DNA of 64,000 bases from Diplonema papillatum (taxonomy: Eukaryota; Euglenozoa; Diplonemea; Diplonemida; Diplonemidae): the NCBI GenBank assembly GCA_030068145.1, contig JAPJBO010000246.1, forward strand, positions 124,001 through 188,000, given 5' to 3'. Position 1 is the first letter of the stretch. The number at the start of each line of letters is the position of its first letter. The notes beneath the pieces are model-generated. The model was given only the letters and a program-made list of their open reading frames with translations, did no database searches and was not told the DNA's origin. Position numbers and translations under genes: made by a program. Positions 42,233 to 52,259 of the stretch are shown piece by piece.

Positions 42233-43302
42233 TGTCAATGGTTGGGAACGGGGGGACTTGTCGCGGAACCCACCCTGGAAAGTTCCTTAAACCCGAGTTG
42301 GACATCCCGCGTTGAAAAATGGTGAGTATCCTCTGTGAGAGCTCGTCAAGTGTCTCTCGGGGACAAGTCCTTTCGGCTTAGACGTTTTCACCGAAAACCA
42401 CGCCTTTCTTCCCGAAGAGTAGGATCAAGGTGCGAACGAGACCCCCCCTCTATCTCTACCATTTCGGCACTGGCCTTCTTTAGTTCTGCCCTCCTCCCCC
42501 CGCCCCACCACACACCCCAGTACTTTTACGTTTCTCCCTCTCCCTCTCGCGTAATACCGCATCCAGCGCTGCTTTCCGTGTCGACTTTGACCGAGCATCA
42601 GTGACACGGCCATCGCTTCTATTTGTCTCTTCTTTTTTTCGGCGCATCGGGCAACCCTTTGGTTGTTCCCTGGTACGGTAGGTACTGTCTGGCACGACAG
42701 GCAGCTACTGAAGTACTAAGGGACGTATTCGGAACATCGGCCGCACATAAGAAGGTTAAACGAACCCAACCAAAGAGGAGTGCTAGTCCTCCACCTCCCA
42801 AAGTGAAGCGAAGGCACCAAACCGGAGGGATATTCAGTTACGTCCTGTACACGCTGAGAACAAAGCTTTTTGCCCCACCGGGTTCACCGTTGATTGAGCC
42901 GCTTGCTCGGTGTTTCGTTTACCATGTGCAAACCCTAACTCCGGAAAATGTTCCTCTACTGCTGCCCCGCATGTGCGGGTGGCACTGCCAAAGTTTAAAG
43001 GTTGTCCGCATACGCTCTCTACACAAACACAAAAAAACGCGCTTACTTCACCGCACGACACAACACAAATGATACTTACAAACAACCCAATAACAAGCAC
43101 CCATGCACGCATGCACAATTCCCTCCCTGCGTCTTTTCCTTTCGCCACCCCCCAGAAAGTACTCTACCGGTACCCTGCATCTCCCCCTCCCCTCTTTTTT
43201 CCCATCACGACCCCCACTTGTCCACGAAATTACAAGTGATTTCACATTAACACGTTGATAACATGTGACATAACATTGATCACACCGTTTCAAAGAGTAT
43301 TT

Positions 43303-43518
43303 CTTGTGTAAGTACCTGCTTTGTAGGAAATACTTGAGGAGACTGCTGCAAAAGATCAAAGGAGGTAAATGTGCTGTAGCCCACACGAAACACAGGTGAG
43401 TGTGGGTTCAGTGGCGGGCGTAAGCCCTCAACAAAAAAGACCCACTTTGTAGTTGTATTGTTTCTCCCCCTCTAGCCTCCTTCGAAGTAAGCACAAGGCA
43501 GCCCCTCGAGTATTTTTA
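43303..43518 (+). repeat. Family A repeat, full length, inside another repeat
   Basis: TGTGTAAGTACCTGCTTTGT to AAGGCAGCCCCTCGAGTATT. It is flanked on both sides by TAACATGTGA-like sequence related to 31735-31930, so it probably inserted into that element. Confidence 0.75.
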
Positions 43519-43945
43519 CGTGTGGTCACACATGTTTTGTCTCTTCACGAGTTATGCCACATGTTATTCAGCACGTGAACCCTCATAACAAGTGGGTCGT
43601 GCTCTTTCCAATCAAAATCTTACCCGTACAACACCGAGAAAAGTCCCGTTCCTTTCACGCCAGCTTCCATTCACGCAGTCGATGCGTGGTCAACAGCGGG
43701 GGGAATTTTGTTCTGGTAGCAGCGTAGCAATCGACTCCACAATGTCTTCGGATTTGGTCGCAGCAGAGGTAATGAAGAGCGTGTGAGCGGATACGAGTAC
43801 GAAACGGACGAAAGTGCAGACTGGGCGAGCGGGCTGAGAAGTCAATCGGGCACCGTGCAAAGAGCGAGTCTTTCTGCGGACAGGGGCTCTTTTTCACATG
43901 CAAGCATCACGTGGGCGGCGTCGAAGCCCAGCTTCGTTTGACACC

Positions 43946-44410
43946 AATTGGTCATTGTTAAGACGTACGAAAACCTGGGCACTAACGTAGCTAAGAATGT
44001 CTGCAGAATAACATGAAGAGCTTCCAGGCAAAACCCCAATGCAAGCGATCCAGCACGTTGGCAAACGACCGTAACAGCCGACCGCGCTCAGACAACCGAG
44101 CATCGCCGGAAACACAAAGAAAACGGACCTCCAGCGCGAACAGAGCGGTCCATGACGAAGGCCGGCGCCGTGGCGAAAAAAAAGCAAGGCACCGCGCGAG
44201 TTGCCGCGGGAGAAGGTGGTCCGACTGCTGCGCGAAGCGGGCGCGCGGGCGCGCGGGCGCGGCGGTCGCGGAGGCGTGGGCGCCGAGCAAGTGGGAGCAG
44301 CACGGCGATGCGGCTGAACGAAGACGCGGCGGCGGACGAGGCGAGGAAGAAGCTGGTCGGGGGCGCCGCCACCAAAAAAGGACAGATGCTGGTGGACATG
44401 TTTGCGCACT
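43946..44410 (+). pseudogene. Truncated TYW2-like pseudogene, tandem copy
   Basis: The frame from 44152 starts MTKAGAVAKK like the intact gene, but it is frameshifted, lacks bases near 44312 and jumps from the region equal to 44826 straight to that equal to 45027, losing about 200 nt, then stops after VDMFA. The 5' flank (43946-44151) is also duplicated (44413-44610), so the unit of about 460 bp was copied whole. Without the SAM motif I glycines it cannot be a methyltransferase. Confidence 0.85.
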
Positions 44411-44610
44411 TAACCATTATTAGACGTACGAAACCCAAGACATGGCTGAAGAAGTCTGCAGAATAACACGAAATGTCTTCAGGCAAAAATCCGCATTTAA
44501 GCAATCTAGCACGTTGACAAGCAACCGTAACAGCCGTCACAGGCAACCGACCGAGCGGGCATCGCCGGAAACACAAAGAAAACGGGCCTCCAAAGCGAAC
44601 AGAGCGGTCC

Positions 44611-45687
44611 ATGACGAAGGCCGGCGCCGTGGCGAAAAAACGGAAGGCGCCGCGCGAGTCTCCGCGGGAGAAGGTGGTCCGGCTGCTGCGCGAAGCGGGC
44701 GCGGGCGCGGCGGTCGCGGAGGCGTGGGCGCCGAGCAAGTGGGAGCAGCACGGCGATGTCGTCGTCGTGCGGCTGAACGATGATGCAGCGGCGGACGAGG
44801 CGAGAAAGAAGCTGGTCGGGGGCTGCGTGCAGGAGGCGCTGTCCGCGCGGTTGGTCCTGCACGACGCGAAGGGCGTCGTCGGGGAGCTGAGGCAACCGGG
44901 CAGCTGCGAGGTGATTGCGGGATCCGGCTCGACCGTCGCGAAGCACGTCGAAAACGGCGTTTCTTACACGTTCGACGCCGCGCAGATCATGTTCAGCAGC
45001 GGGAACACCACCGAGCGCATCCACGCGGGCGCCGCCACCAAAAAGGGGCAGGTGCTGGTGGACATGTTTGCCGGGATCGGCTACTTCACGCTCCCCGTTC
45101 TGAAGCAAGGGGGCGCCGTGGTCGCCATCGAGAAGAACCCCGTGTCCGCTAGCTACCTCAAGCGGAACGCGGAAATCAACAAAGTCGACCAGCGTGTGAC
45201 CATATACGAAGGGGACAACCGGTACGTCGCCAACGAGCATCTCTCAACCGCAGACCGAGTAAGCATGGGCTTCTTCGACGGGCGCGAGGACGCCGCTCCG
45301 TTCCTCCCGCGCGCTTTGTGCTTCTTGAAGCCCAGCGGCGGTGTCTTGCATTACCACTACCTGTCGACGAAGGAGGCTGCGTTGCAGACGCCGGCCGACC
45401 ACTTTGCAGTGCATTCGCCCCAGTTTCCGTTCCCGGTCACGTTCATCCCCGCGACGGACCCGCTGCCGGGCGTGACGCTGTTCTTCACGCCGGGGCGCAC
45501 TGCGCGCGTCGCGGCGGTGCGGCGCGTGAAATCGTACCGCCCGCAAACGTACCACTTCGTAGCCGACATCGAGGTGACGGCGCCTTGGTGGCAGCGCGCC
45601 TGTTCGGCCGTCTCGTCCTTGTCCTTGCTCACGGCGCCGCTCTGTGCAGCAGGCATCATTGCACACGCGTACTGTGCACACCGATAA
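44611..45687 (+). CDS. TYW2: TYW2-like tRNA wybutosine aminocarboxypropyl transferase / Trm5-family protein
   Basis: 358 aa from ATG 44611. The family (Met-10+ like, class I SAM fold) modifies position 37 of tRNA-Phe. Motif I VDMFAGIGYF (150-159) is intact. Motif II reads IEKNP (E174, N176, P177): the acidic-x-Asn-Pro form with Glu, as in TYW2; Trm5 usually has Asp there. Further GDNR follows, and the end VKSYRPQTYHFVADIEV fits the family's last strand. After it comes a hydrophobic tail (about 330-352) that is unusual for TYW2 and may be a membrane anchor or a read-on extension. The N-terminus is basic. It is flanked by two broken copies. TYW2 versus Trm5 is judged from motif II only. Cytosolic role inferred. 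Confidence 0.85.
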   Translation: MTKAGAVAKKRKAPRESPREKVVRLLREAGAGAAVAEAWAPSKWEQHGDVVVVRLNDDAAADEARKKLVGGCVQEALSARLVLHDAKGVVGELRQPGSCEVIAGSGSTVAKHVENGVSYTFDAAQIMFSSGNTTERIHAGAATKKGQVLVDMFAGIGYFTLPVLKQGGAVVAIEKNPVSASYLKRNAEINKVDQRVTIYEGDNRYVANEHLSTADRVSMGFFDGREDAAPFLPRALCFLKPSGGVLHYHYLSTKEAALQTPADHFAVHSPQFPFPVTFIPATDPLPGVTLFFTPGRTARVAAVRRVKSYRPQTYHFVADIEVTAPWWQRACSAVSSLSLLTAPLCAAGIIAHAYCAHR

Positions 45688-45749
45688 TGCTAGCCCATTG
45701 GGCCTCCCGACAGCAATACGGGATGGATAGCGAGAAACGAATTCCCTTT

Positions 45750-45960
45750 GCTGGTCCCTGGTTTTTGTCCGCCAGCTGTTTGAAGCGGGACGCGGAAATG
45801 TACGAAGGCGGTCACCGTGTGACACCAACGCGGTCAGCAACCGCTTATTTGCAAAACGTCCATCACTTGACCGTCGACTGGGCAAGGCTTCTCGGCGGGT
45901 ACGAGGATGCCTTGGCCGAGGGCGGCGTCCTGTGGTGCAACTACCCGTGTAGGAAGAGCA
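45750..45960 (+). pseudogene. Decayed 3' fragment related to the TYW2-like gene
   Basis: Encodes SASCLKRDAEM, then HRVT and later GGYEDALAEGGVLWCNYPC, aligning loosely with SASYLKRNAEI...RVTIYEGDN and FFDGREDAA of the intact gene. Diverged and without start or SAM motif. Confidence 0.6.
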
Positions 45961-46892
45961 GAAAGGGCCCCGATTTCCGTTTCTCCGCTGCACTTCCCGC
46001 CAGGGCGCGTGCCGGGCGGCGGAATCGTCGTGTCGACCGCTCGCTCGGCCCACCCCGCTCCTGTCTTTTGGCGCTGTCTTTTGGCGGAGCGAGTATCATC
46101 ATGCGCGCCGGTTTTAGTGTTTTGAGCACGCTAAAAAGACGGAGGCAGCGTGGTTTGGTGGCTGATCAGAATTCCCAACCTGAAAATGACACTGGGTAAA
46201 CCCACTTGGGTAAACACAAGTGGGAAAACGACCAACCGGCACGCACAAACAAGCCTCCATCGCTTTCGACAGCCATACAGGGTTGTTGTGCCTCAACTAG
46301 AGTACAAGCCACCTCCGCTCCACAAAGTGGTATCCGCTATGCAGCAACCTAGCCCCAACAGCAAAGTACAACCACACCAGAAAAAAGATCTAGTTCACTG
46401 CCGTACCGTAGGCGGTAGCTTGAGCTGCCCTAAGACGGCGTCTCTCTTGTGAGATCTCCTCGAGGAACCGAAGCAGGCATTTTCACCTTCGAATACGGCC
46501 GGGACGCCGAAGAGCAAAGAAGGCAATCAACACATGTGTCTCTGTCTGGCACGCATCGGGCGCTGTTTCAAGCGACCTCTATCATCGAGCGCAGCCTGCG
46601 GCGAGCCTGTCCACTCCCCTCGTTTTTTCCTTGTTTACCTGTGTCTAATGCGGGCTGGGGGTGAATAGTGGATCCGGGAGAACCTGCACCCGGGCTGTAG
46701 ACCAAGTCGAAAACAGGGGCCCGCAGGACCAACAAGTCTTGAGCGCCGTGCGGTGAAGGCCAGTCTTCCTGCGCGGGGTCCTTTGTGATTCGAGCGCGCC
46801 GTCGACAACCCCGGAAACATGCCAAGGCAATATCAACAGGAGCCCGAAGGGTTGAGGGGAGGGATCGCGCGCGCGTCGATGCCGGCCGAGCC
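45961..46892. other. Intergenic stretch
   Basis: Nothing recognisable on either strand. A T/C-rich run and TAG at about 46620-46670 could serve as acceptor signals for the next gene. Confidence 0.5.
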
Positions 46893-49800
46893 ATGGCCGA
46901 AATCATCCGAAGGATCAAGGCCAACTACAAGCCAACGCGGGCCTCGGTGCGCACGCGGCTGTACCGCGCCCCGGTGACCCCTGGAGAGAAGATCAAGCGC
47001 AAGGCGGCAGCGGTCCGAAGCGCGGCCGTCGCGTTGAAGATCCACCTCGCGCTGAAGGCGAGGTCAAGGCGAACCGTCGCTGCGAAGCAGAACCTCGGCT
47101 CCCGCCGACGCGGCTCGAAAGCCGTCCGCCTGCCGTATGGCGACTACGAATGGTCGGGCCTCGGCTTCGAGCAGTTCACCGCGTTTCAGGACGTGCCGAG
47201 CAAGCGCCCGATCGTCGCGGGCGGCAGACGCAGCGACGCCGGCGCCGCCCTGCAAGCCGGCGGCTCCCCGCAGTCGTCGTCGGCCGACTCGGCGGTCACC
47301 TCGGTGACCTCGACGCCGCGCGCGCCGAAGTTCAACCTCTCGGACGCTGGCGACGAAAAACCGGGTTTTCCGTTCCCTTCCAGCCCCCCGCCGGCGAATC
47401 ACGCGCTGCTGGGCGTCCGCGGGACAGATCCAGCGTTCGCGGTGTTCGCGGCGTCGCCCGCGTCGAGCAACCTGGGGCTGCTCGCCACCCCGAGGTCGCC
47501 TGCCGCGGCCCTTTGGTCGCCGCCGCCGCTGGGCCTGCAGCCGTCGCTCCTGCGCTGCGCGTCGTCGGTGTTCAACAAGCGGCAGCCGCCGAGCGAAAGC
47601 CCGCTGACGGCCCGTGCGGCCTCCTTCAGCCGGGAAGACTCGGTGGGCTCCTTCTCCCCCGGAGACGCAGGCCTCGGGACGCCGTCCCCCGGGGGCCGGA
47701 CGAGGCGGGTGGCGGGGATCCGGCGGAGCCCGCGTGTAGTTGAGCTCCTGTCGCCCACCGTGCTGTGCCCGGTGCCGCCCAAAAAAAAGCGGAAGCACTC
47801 GCGCGCCGCGGCGGCGGTGGCGGCGGCGGCTGGCAAATCTGCGGTGCCGGCCCGCAGCGTGGTGTGTCCCCGGGACAGCGACGAGGAGTCGCGCGGGTCG
47901 CAGGAGGCGCCGAACACGCCGCTCAAGCAGGCGGCGGCGGCCGCGGCGCTCGCGCCGCCGCGCGGGATCTCGGGCGCGGCGCAGGTGCGGAACTTCGTGG
48001 TCGCCAGCTTCCTCGCGCTCGTCCCGCCCGACGAGGCGACCGAGGCGCAGCGGCGGCTGATGCTCGAAGTGCACGAACTGCTGCGGAAGAGCGAAGCCGC
48101 GTCGACAACACCACGCACCCCGAAGACCCCCCACCGGGGGGGAGTTCTCGTGAGCTTCGGCGCGCCACCCCCGTCTCCTCCCCCCCCAAGATCCCCCCGG
48201 GGGGCCCCCCTGCAGTGCCGTGGCCCGAGATCGAGCTCGCGGGGGTCGCGGAGCGAGCCGCCGCGGGTCCGCTTCGCGGGCAAAGGCGCTCGCCCGCCGG
48301 CCCTGCTTCCGGTCGCCGACAGGTGCCTGTCGCCGGCGGCCGCGGCCGCGAAGCGGCCGCGGCCGTTCGCGTTCCCGTGCTCGCCGGCGAGCCCGCTGTC
48401 GACGACGCTGATCTACTCGCGGATCCAGTCGATGGCCGACCAGCTCGGCATGCCGCGCGGCAGCGAGGGCGCCGGGTGCTACTACCAGCTGGCCGCGGCG
48501 CCCGCGAAGAGCGAGAAGGAGCCCGGCGCGAAGAAGGGCACCATGGACCGGCTCAAGGCTCTCCGCGAAGGAGCCGGGCTGCCCGAGTTCAAGGCAAGCG
48601 TTCGCGCCATGCTCTCGGCCCGCCGCGCGCGCGCCCAAGTCGGGAAGTTCGACTGGAAACGGCACAGGCTGGACGGGACGGGCGGAAGCGATGAAAAGTC
48701 GGAAAAATGCCGGTCGGCGCGGGACGAGAGGGACAGAGAATGGACGCGGCAGTTGGCGTGCGGGCTGCTCCGGCACGAAGAAGCGGTGGACGCCGCGCTG
48801 GTCTGGAAGGGGAGCAGCGGCGTCGTAACGCGAACGGGGTTCCTCCGGTACCTGTGGACGGTCGCCGCCGCGCACGCAGCGTTCGCGACGCGGTTAAGCG
48901 GCGGGCACGCACCGGCCGCGGCCGTGCGCCGCCGGCTCTCCGTCGACACGCTGCACACGGACAACTCGAGCTGCGGCGACTCGCAGTCGTCGGACTCCCC
49001 GCCCCCGCCGGCCCCCGCACTCCCCCCCGCACTCCGGGCCCCATCGCCCGACAGCGCGCCGAAGCCCCCGCTGCTGGTCCCTTGCCCGGGCGGCAGTCTA
49101 GTGGCGGCGCCCGCCCGGAGGAAGGTGCACCTGTCCATCGCCGCGAACCCCTCGTTTCTCGCGCCGCCGGCGCCGTCGAGGGGGTGCGACGGCGAGGACA
49201 CCACGCCGCTGTTCGCGACTATGATGTCGCCGGCTGTGATGTGGGCGGAGGCGCAGGGGTCCAGCTTTTCGGCGAAGCTGCTCAGCTTCGCGGCAAGCCG
49301 CGCCGTCTCGTCGCTGCTGGTGCGGCACCCGCCGGGCAGGGCGCGGTGGCGGAAGCTCGCCCACGTCATGCGGATCCCCCTCCGGTACATCAAGCGCCGC
49401 CGCGCGGCCGAGATGGTGCGTGGCTTCATCTTCGGCCGGACCACGCCGCCCGTCCTGCGCCTGGCGGTCAACGCGTACCGCAAAAAGCTCCGCGCCTGCC
49501 AATGCCTCGCGCTCTCGTGGCTCTTCGCGCACCGCCAGCGCAAGGCCTGGGTCACCAAGCAGTGGGTCGCCGCCGAGTCCGCGTTCCTCCGCAGGCAGCA
49601 CCAGTTCGAGCTCCGCCTCCTCCGCTTCAACCCGTCGCCGAAGGGCGCCGCGGCTTCCCCGAGCCGGCTGAGCGTCACGCTCACCCGCGCCCACCCTGCA
49701 CCTCCCCCTGCCTACCACCAGGCTCCCGCCCACCTCAGACGGCCCGGCGAGGCCGTGAGGGTCCTCAGCGGTCAGCGGTACGTGCGCGTGTCGCGCGAGA

Positions 49801-50837
49801 CGCTGCCCACGACCGCCAAGCCGCGGACCGCGAGCCCGCCGGCGCCCCGCCGGCCGCGCGCCGCGGAAGCGCGCCGAGCGGATGCGCCGCCGGGCAGCTT
49901 TCGGAAGCACGCCAGTGTTTCACTCGTCGCGCAGGTGACCCCGGGTTACGGGTCGTTGCACCCCCGAAGGGAGTCGACGGATGACGCGGCGAGCGAGGGG
50001 GTATCCAGCAGGACGACAACGCTGAGTGACCACGGGTGCTCGCCCGTGGTCAGACCCGCTGCCCCCGAGGGAGGGGACCGACGGCGAACGACCAGCGTCA
50101 GCGAGCAAGAACTCCCGCCGGGCGGAAAGAAGGAGACGACGCGGTTGTCGGCGGCGCCGCAGCCGCCGACGGCGGCGCCGGCGCCGTGCCTCGAGACGCC
50201 GGCGGCGCACTGCTCGTCGCTGACGGAGGCGGAGGCCGACATTCGGAAGCGGCTGCTGGTGGGCACCGGGCAGCGGGACGACCCGGGCGGCGTGCCGTGC
50301 TTCCCGGCGCCGGCGGCGAAGGGGTCGCTGGCGCACGTGGGCATCCGCGCCGTCGAGCCGTGCGCGCGGGTGGCGCCCGACGTGCGCGCGCGGCTGCTGA
50401 CCGACATGCTGCGGGAGCAGGCGCACGCGTTCTCGGACACGGTCTCCGAGCACCTGCGGCGGCTGCGGATGCAGACGGGCGCCCGGAGGCCGCCGTGGCG
50501 GCCGCTGTCGCTGCCAAGGCAGGCGCTCGACGACGCCGTGCTGCAGGCGAGGGTCGAGTACTGCTCGATGGTCGAGTTCGAGGTCCGCGGGCAGATGTAC
50601 GCGGACGCGCGCGCGTTCCAGCTGCGGCAGTTCGTCGTCTTCCGGAACGAGCTGCGGCAGGCGGAAGAAGCGGTGTTCGACGACGGCGAGTGCCCGGTGC
50701 CCCCTGAGATGCCGAGGCCGTCCTTTCTCCTCGTACACACCGCCGACGTTTGGCTGGCGTGGCTGCTTGCGAAACGCGTACGCACAGCACAGAAGTCAAA
50801 CGTCACCCTCGACAGACAGGCGGAAGCGTGTGACTAG
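46893..50837 (+). CDS. Large disordered protein of unknown function, 1314 aa
   Basis: Starts at ATG 46893 in a CCATGG context; the frame is open 108 nt further up but without ATG. The N-terminus is basic and helical (IIRRIKANYKPTRAS, then ALKIHLALKARSRR). The middle is Ser/Pro/Ala-rich with many S-P and T-P sites and a strong SV40-type nuclear signal PPKKKRKHSR (near residue 295). A second folded part (about 830-930) has the helical Trp/Arg-rich segment RKKLRACQCLALSWLFAHRQ-like, loosely resembling IQ-type helices. The C-terminal 200 residues are predicted helical (VEFEVRGQMYADARAFQLRQ and WLAWLLAKR). GC and codon use match the other host genes. No family recognised. Nuclear, centrosomal or flagellar roles are only guesses. 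Confidence 0.8.
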   Translation: MAEIIRRIKANYKPTRASVRTRLYRAPVTPGEKIKRKAAAVRSAAVALKIHLALKARSRRTVAAKQNLGSRRRGSKAVRLPYGDYEWSGLGFEQFTAFQDVPSKRPIVAGGRRSDAGAALQAGGSPQSSSADSAVTSVTSTPRAPKFNLSDAGDEKPGFPFPSSPPPANHALLGVRGTDPAFAVFAASPASSNLGLLATPRSPAAALWSPPPLGLQPSLLRCASSVFNKRQPPSESPLTARAASFSREDSVGSFSPGDAGLGTPSPGGRTRRVAGIRRSPRVVELLSPTVLCPVPPKKKRKHSRAAAAVAAAAGKSAVPARSVVCPRDSDEESRGSQEAPNTPLKQAAAAAALAPPRGISGAAQVRNFVVASFLALVPPDEATEAQRRLMLEVHELLRKSEAASTTPRTPKTPHRGGVLVSFGAPPPSPPPPRSPRGAPLQCRGPRSSSRGSRSEPPRVRFAGKGARPPALLPVADRCLSPAAAAAKRPRPFAFPCSPASPLSTTLIYSRIQSMADQLGMPRGSEGAGCYYQLAAAPAKSEKEPGAKKGTMDRLKALREGAGLPEFKASVRAMLSARRARAQVGKFDWKRHRLDGTGGSDEKSEKCRSARDERDREWTRQLACGLLRHEEAVDAALVWKGSSGVVTRTGFLRYLWTVAAAHAAFATRLSGGHAPAAAVRRRLSVDTLHTDNSSCGDSQSSDSPPPPAPALPPALRAPSPDSAPKPPLLVPCPGGSLVAAPARRKVHLSIAANPSFLAPPAPSRGCDGEDTTPLFATMMSPAVMWAEAQGSSFSAKLLSFAASRAVSSLLVRHPPGRARWRKLAHVMRIPLRYIKRRRAAEMVRGFIFGRTTPPVLRLAVNAYRKKLRACQCLALSWLFAHRQRKAWVTKQWVAAESAFLRRQHQFELRLLRFNPSPKGAAASPSRLSVTLTRAHPAPPPAYHQAPAHLRRPGEAVRVLSGQRYVRVSRETLPTTAKPRTASPPAPRRPRAAEARRADAPPGSFRKHASVSLVAQVTPGYGSLHPRRESTDDAASEGVSSRTTTLSDHGCSPVVRPAAPEGGDRRRTTSVSEQELPPGGKKETTRLSAAPQPPTAAPAPCLETPAAHCSSLTEAEADIRKRLLVGTGQRDDPGGVPCFPAPAAKGSLAHVGIRAVEPCARVAPDVRARLLTDMLREQAHAFSDTVSEHLRRLRMQTGARRPPWRPLSLPRQALDDAVLQARVEYCSMVEFEVRGQMYADARAFQLRQFVVFRNELRQAEEAVFDDGECPVPPEMPRPSFLLVHTADVWLAWLLAKRVRTAQKSNVTLDRQAEACD

Positions 50838-52259
50838 CGTTCGGTGTGTCAAAAGTCACTCTGGCGGCGTATGAGTTGCGCTAGCATTCTGCTTGAGTTC
50901 GGAAACGGCGGGTGGAAACGGGTCATTGCGACCAGGCCAGCATACCAGTTCTTATGGCGTTATTGAAAGAAGACAATTGACACCGTAACGTGTTGTACTC
51001 ATTAAACAGGGAATGCACACGTACGCACAAACAAGCCCATGCGTCTCTTTTATGAACCACTTCTGCTGTTTAGAATGCCTGTCGTGTCCCTTCTTCTCGC
51101 CGACGTTTGGCTCGGGGGAGCTTGTCGCTAACGTTCTTTTCCTAACCTAGCCGAGACTAAGAACTTAGTTTTGCCTTGACTAACGGCAGGCAGAACGGCT
51201 TGTCCCTTCTCTACCTGGTACCCGTCATGCGGCAGCACCTCTCTGCACTTTCCAGTGCAGGTGATACTCGTCGTGCCACAGCCCCTCAGCCTTCTTTTTC
51301 TTCGTGAAAGTACGCAAATACCGCAGGAAGAAGTTGACGAGAGGTCTGTGAGTGTGTGCTGCTCACGATTGCGGTAGTCGGCAACCTTAACGCAATCTGA
51401 AGCAGAGCAAACCAACTCCCGTTTCGCGAGAAGCGAAGAATACGCCTGCTTTGAAAGAATGGGGCGGGCTGCCGACCTGGATTTGCTGACAATTCCGTTA
51501 GTCAGTGACAACTCACTTACGAAAGGCATTTATTGGGAAAAACAAATTCCCTCTGGTGGAAATGGCTTGCGGAGCGTGACGAGAAATTTCGTTTATTTTT
51601 TGACAGGATTCGGTTGTGTTTACACAACGGAATCCAGGCCGGACAAATAAACGAATTTATTTTTTCCGAGCTCGAAATTTATGTTGCGCCGCCAGCTATT
51701 TTCAGTCGAAACAAATAAATGAAATTTATTGTCCGTAGGGAAATAAGTTCGTTTCTTTTTTTGTATAAGCACCTGCTTTGTAGGAAATACTTGAGGAGGC
51801 TGCCAGTTGCAAAAGATCAAAGGAGGTAAATGTGCTGTAGCCCACACGAAACACAGGTGAATCTGGGTTCAGTGACGGGCGTAAGCGTTCAACAAAAAAA
51901 CCCATTTTGTAGTTGTATTGTTTCTCCCCCTCTAGCCTCCTTCTCGAAGTAAGCAGAAGGCAGCCCCTCGAGTATTTTCGTGGGGGTCGTAGGCAAAAAT
52001 CTGTAGGGGAGACCCTCGTGGCTCGGGGTGGCAAACCCCCCCTCGGGCCTCCCTCGGGACTAAAACCGACACCTCGACAAAATAAACGGAAATTATCTTG
52101 CCGAATAAACGCTTATTACCTGTAAGAAGGGGGGCGTTGGTCCACCGGGAGTCCATCGGGACTCGCTGAATGCTCCGTTAACTAGTGTTGACTACAACTC
52201 ATCTAAGAAAGGCATCGATTTGGAAGAAGGGGGACGGGGGAGGGGGGCACAAGCTCGGG
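50838..52259. other. Intergenic stretch
   Basis: Contains the family A copy and a repeat near 51298-51380 whose relative lies at 63110-63200 (GCAAATACCGCAGGAAG versus GCAAGTACCGCAGGGAA). The frame open upstream of the TTLL start has no ATG. Confidence 0.5.
51763..51979 (+). repeat. Family A repeat, full length
   Basis: TTTTGTATAAGCACCTGCTT through AAGGCAGCCCCTCGAGTATT, with CCCATTTTGTAGTTGTATTG at the junction of halves. Confidence 0.85.

Larger units (their letters stand above)
37465..43944. other. Repeat-rich gene-poor stretch
   Basis: No credible gene in over 6 kb. It holds family A copies, a 38-bp minisatellite, a repeat M copy, a 22-nt T-tract (42031) and a two-copy local repeat near 41440-41640. 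A 135-codon minus frame (37864-38271) and a 74-codon frame (39284-39508) have protein-like composition but no recognisable features. Confidence 0.55.

Noticed and set aside
47064..48875. 603-codon minus-strand frame, and similar long frames over 48482-50806
   Set aside because: Antisense of a very GC-rich gene where stop codons are rare; Arg/Gly-rich with no domain.
51128..51529. 133-codon minus frame
   Set aside because: Overlaps a dispersed repeat with a relative at 63110-63200 in which the frame is not kept.
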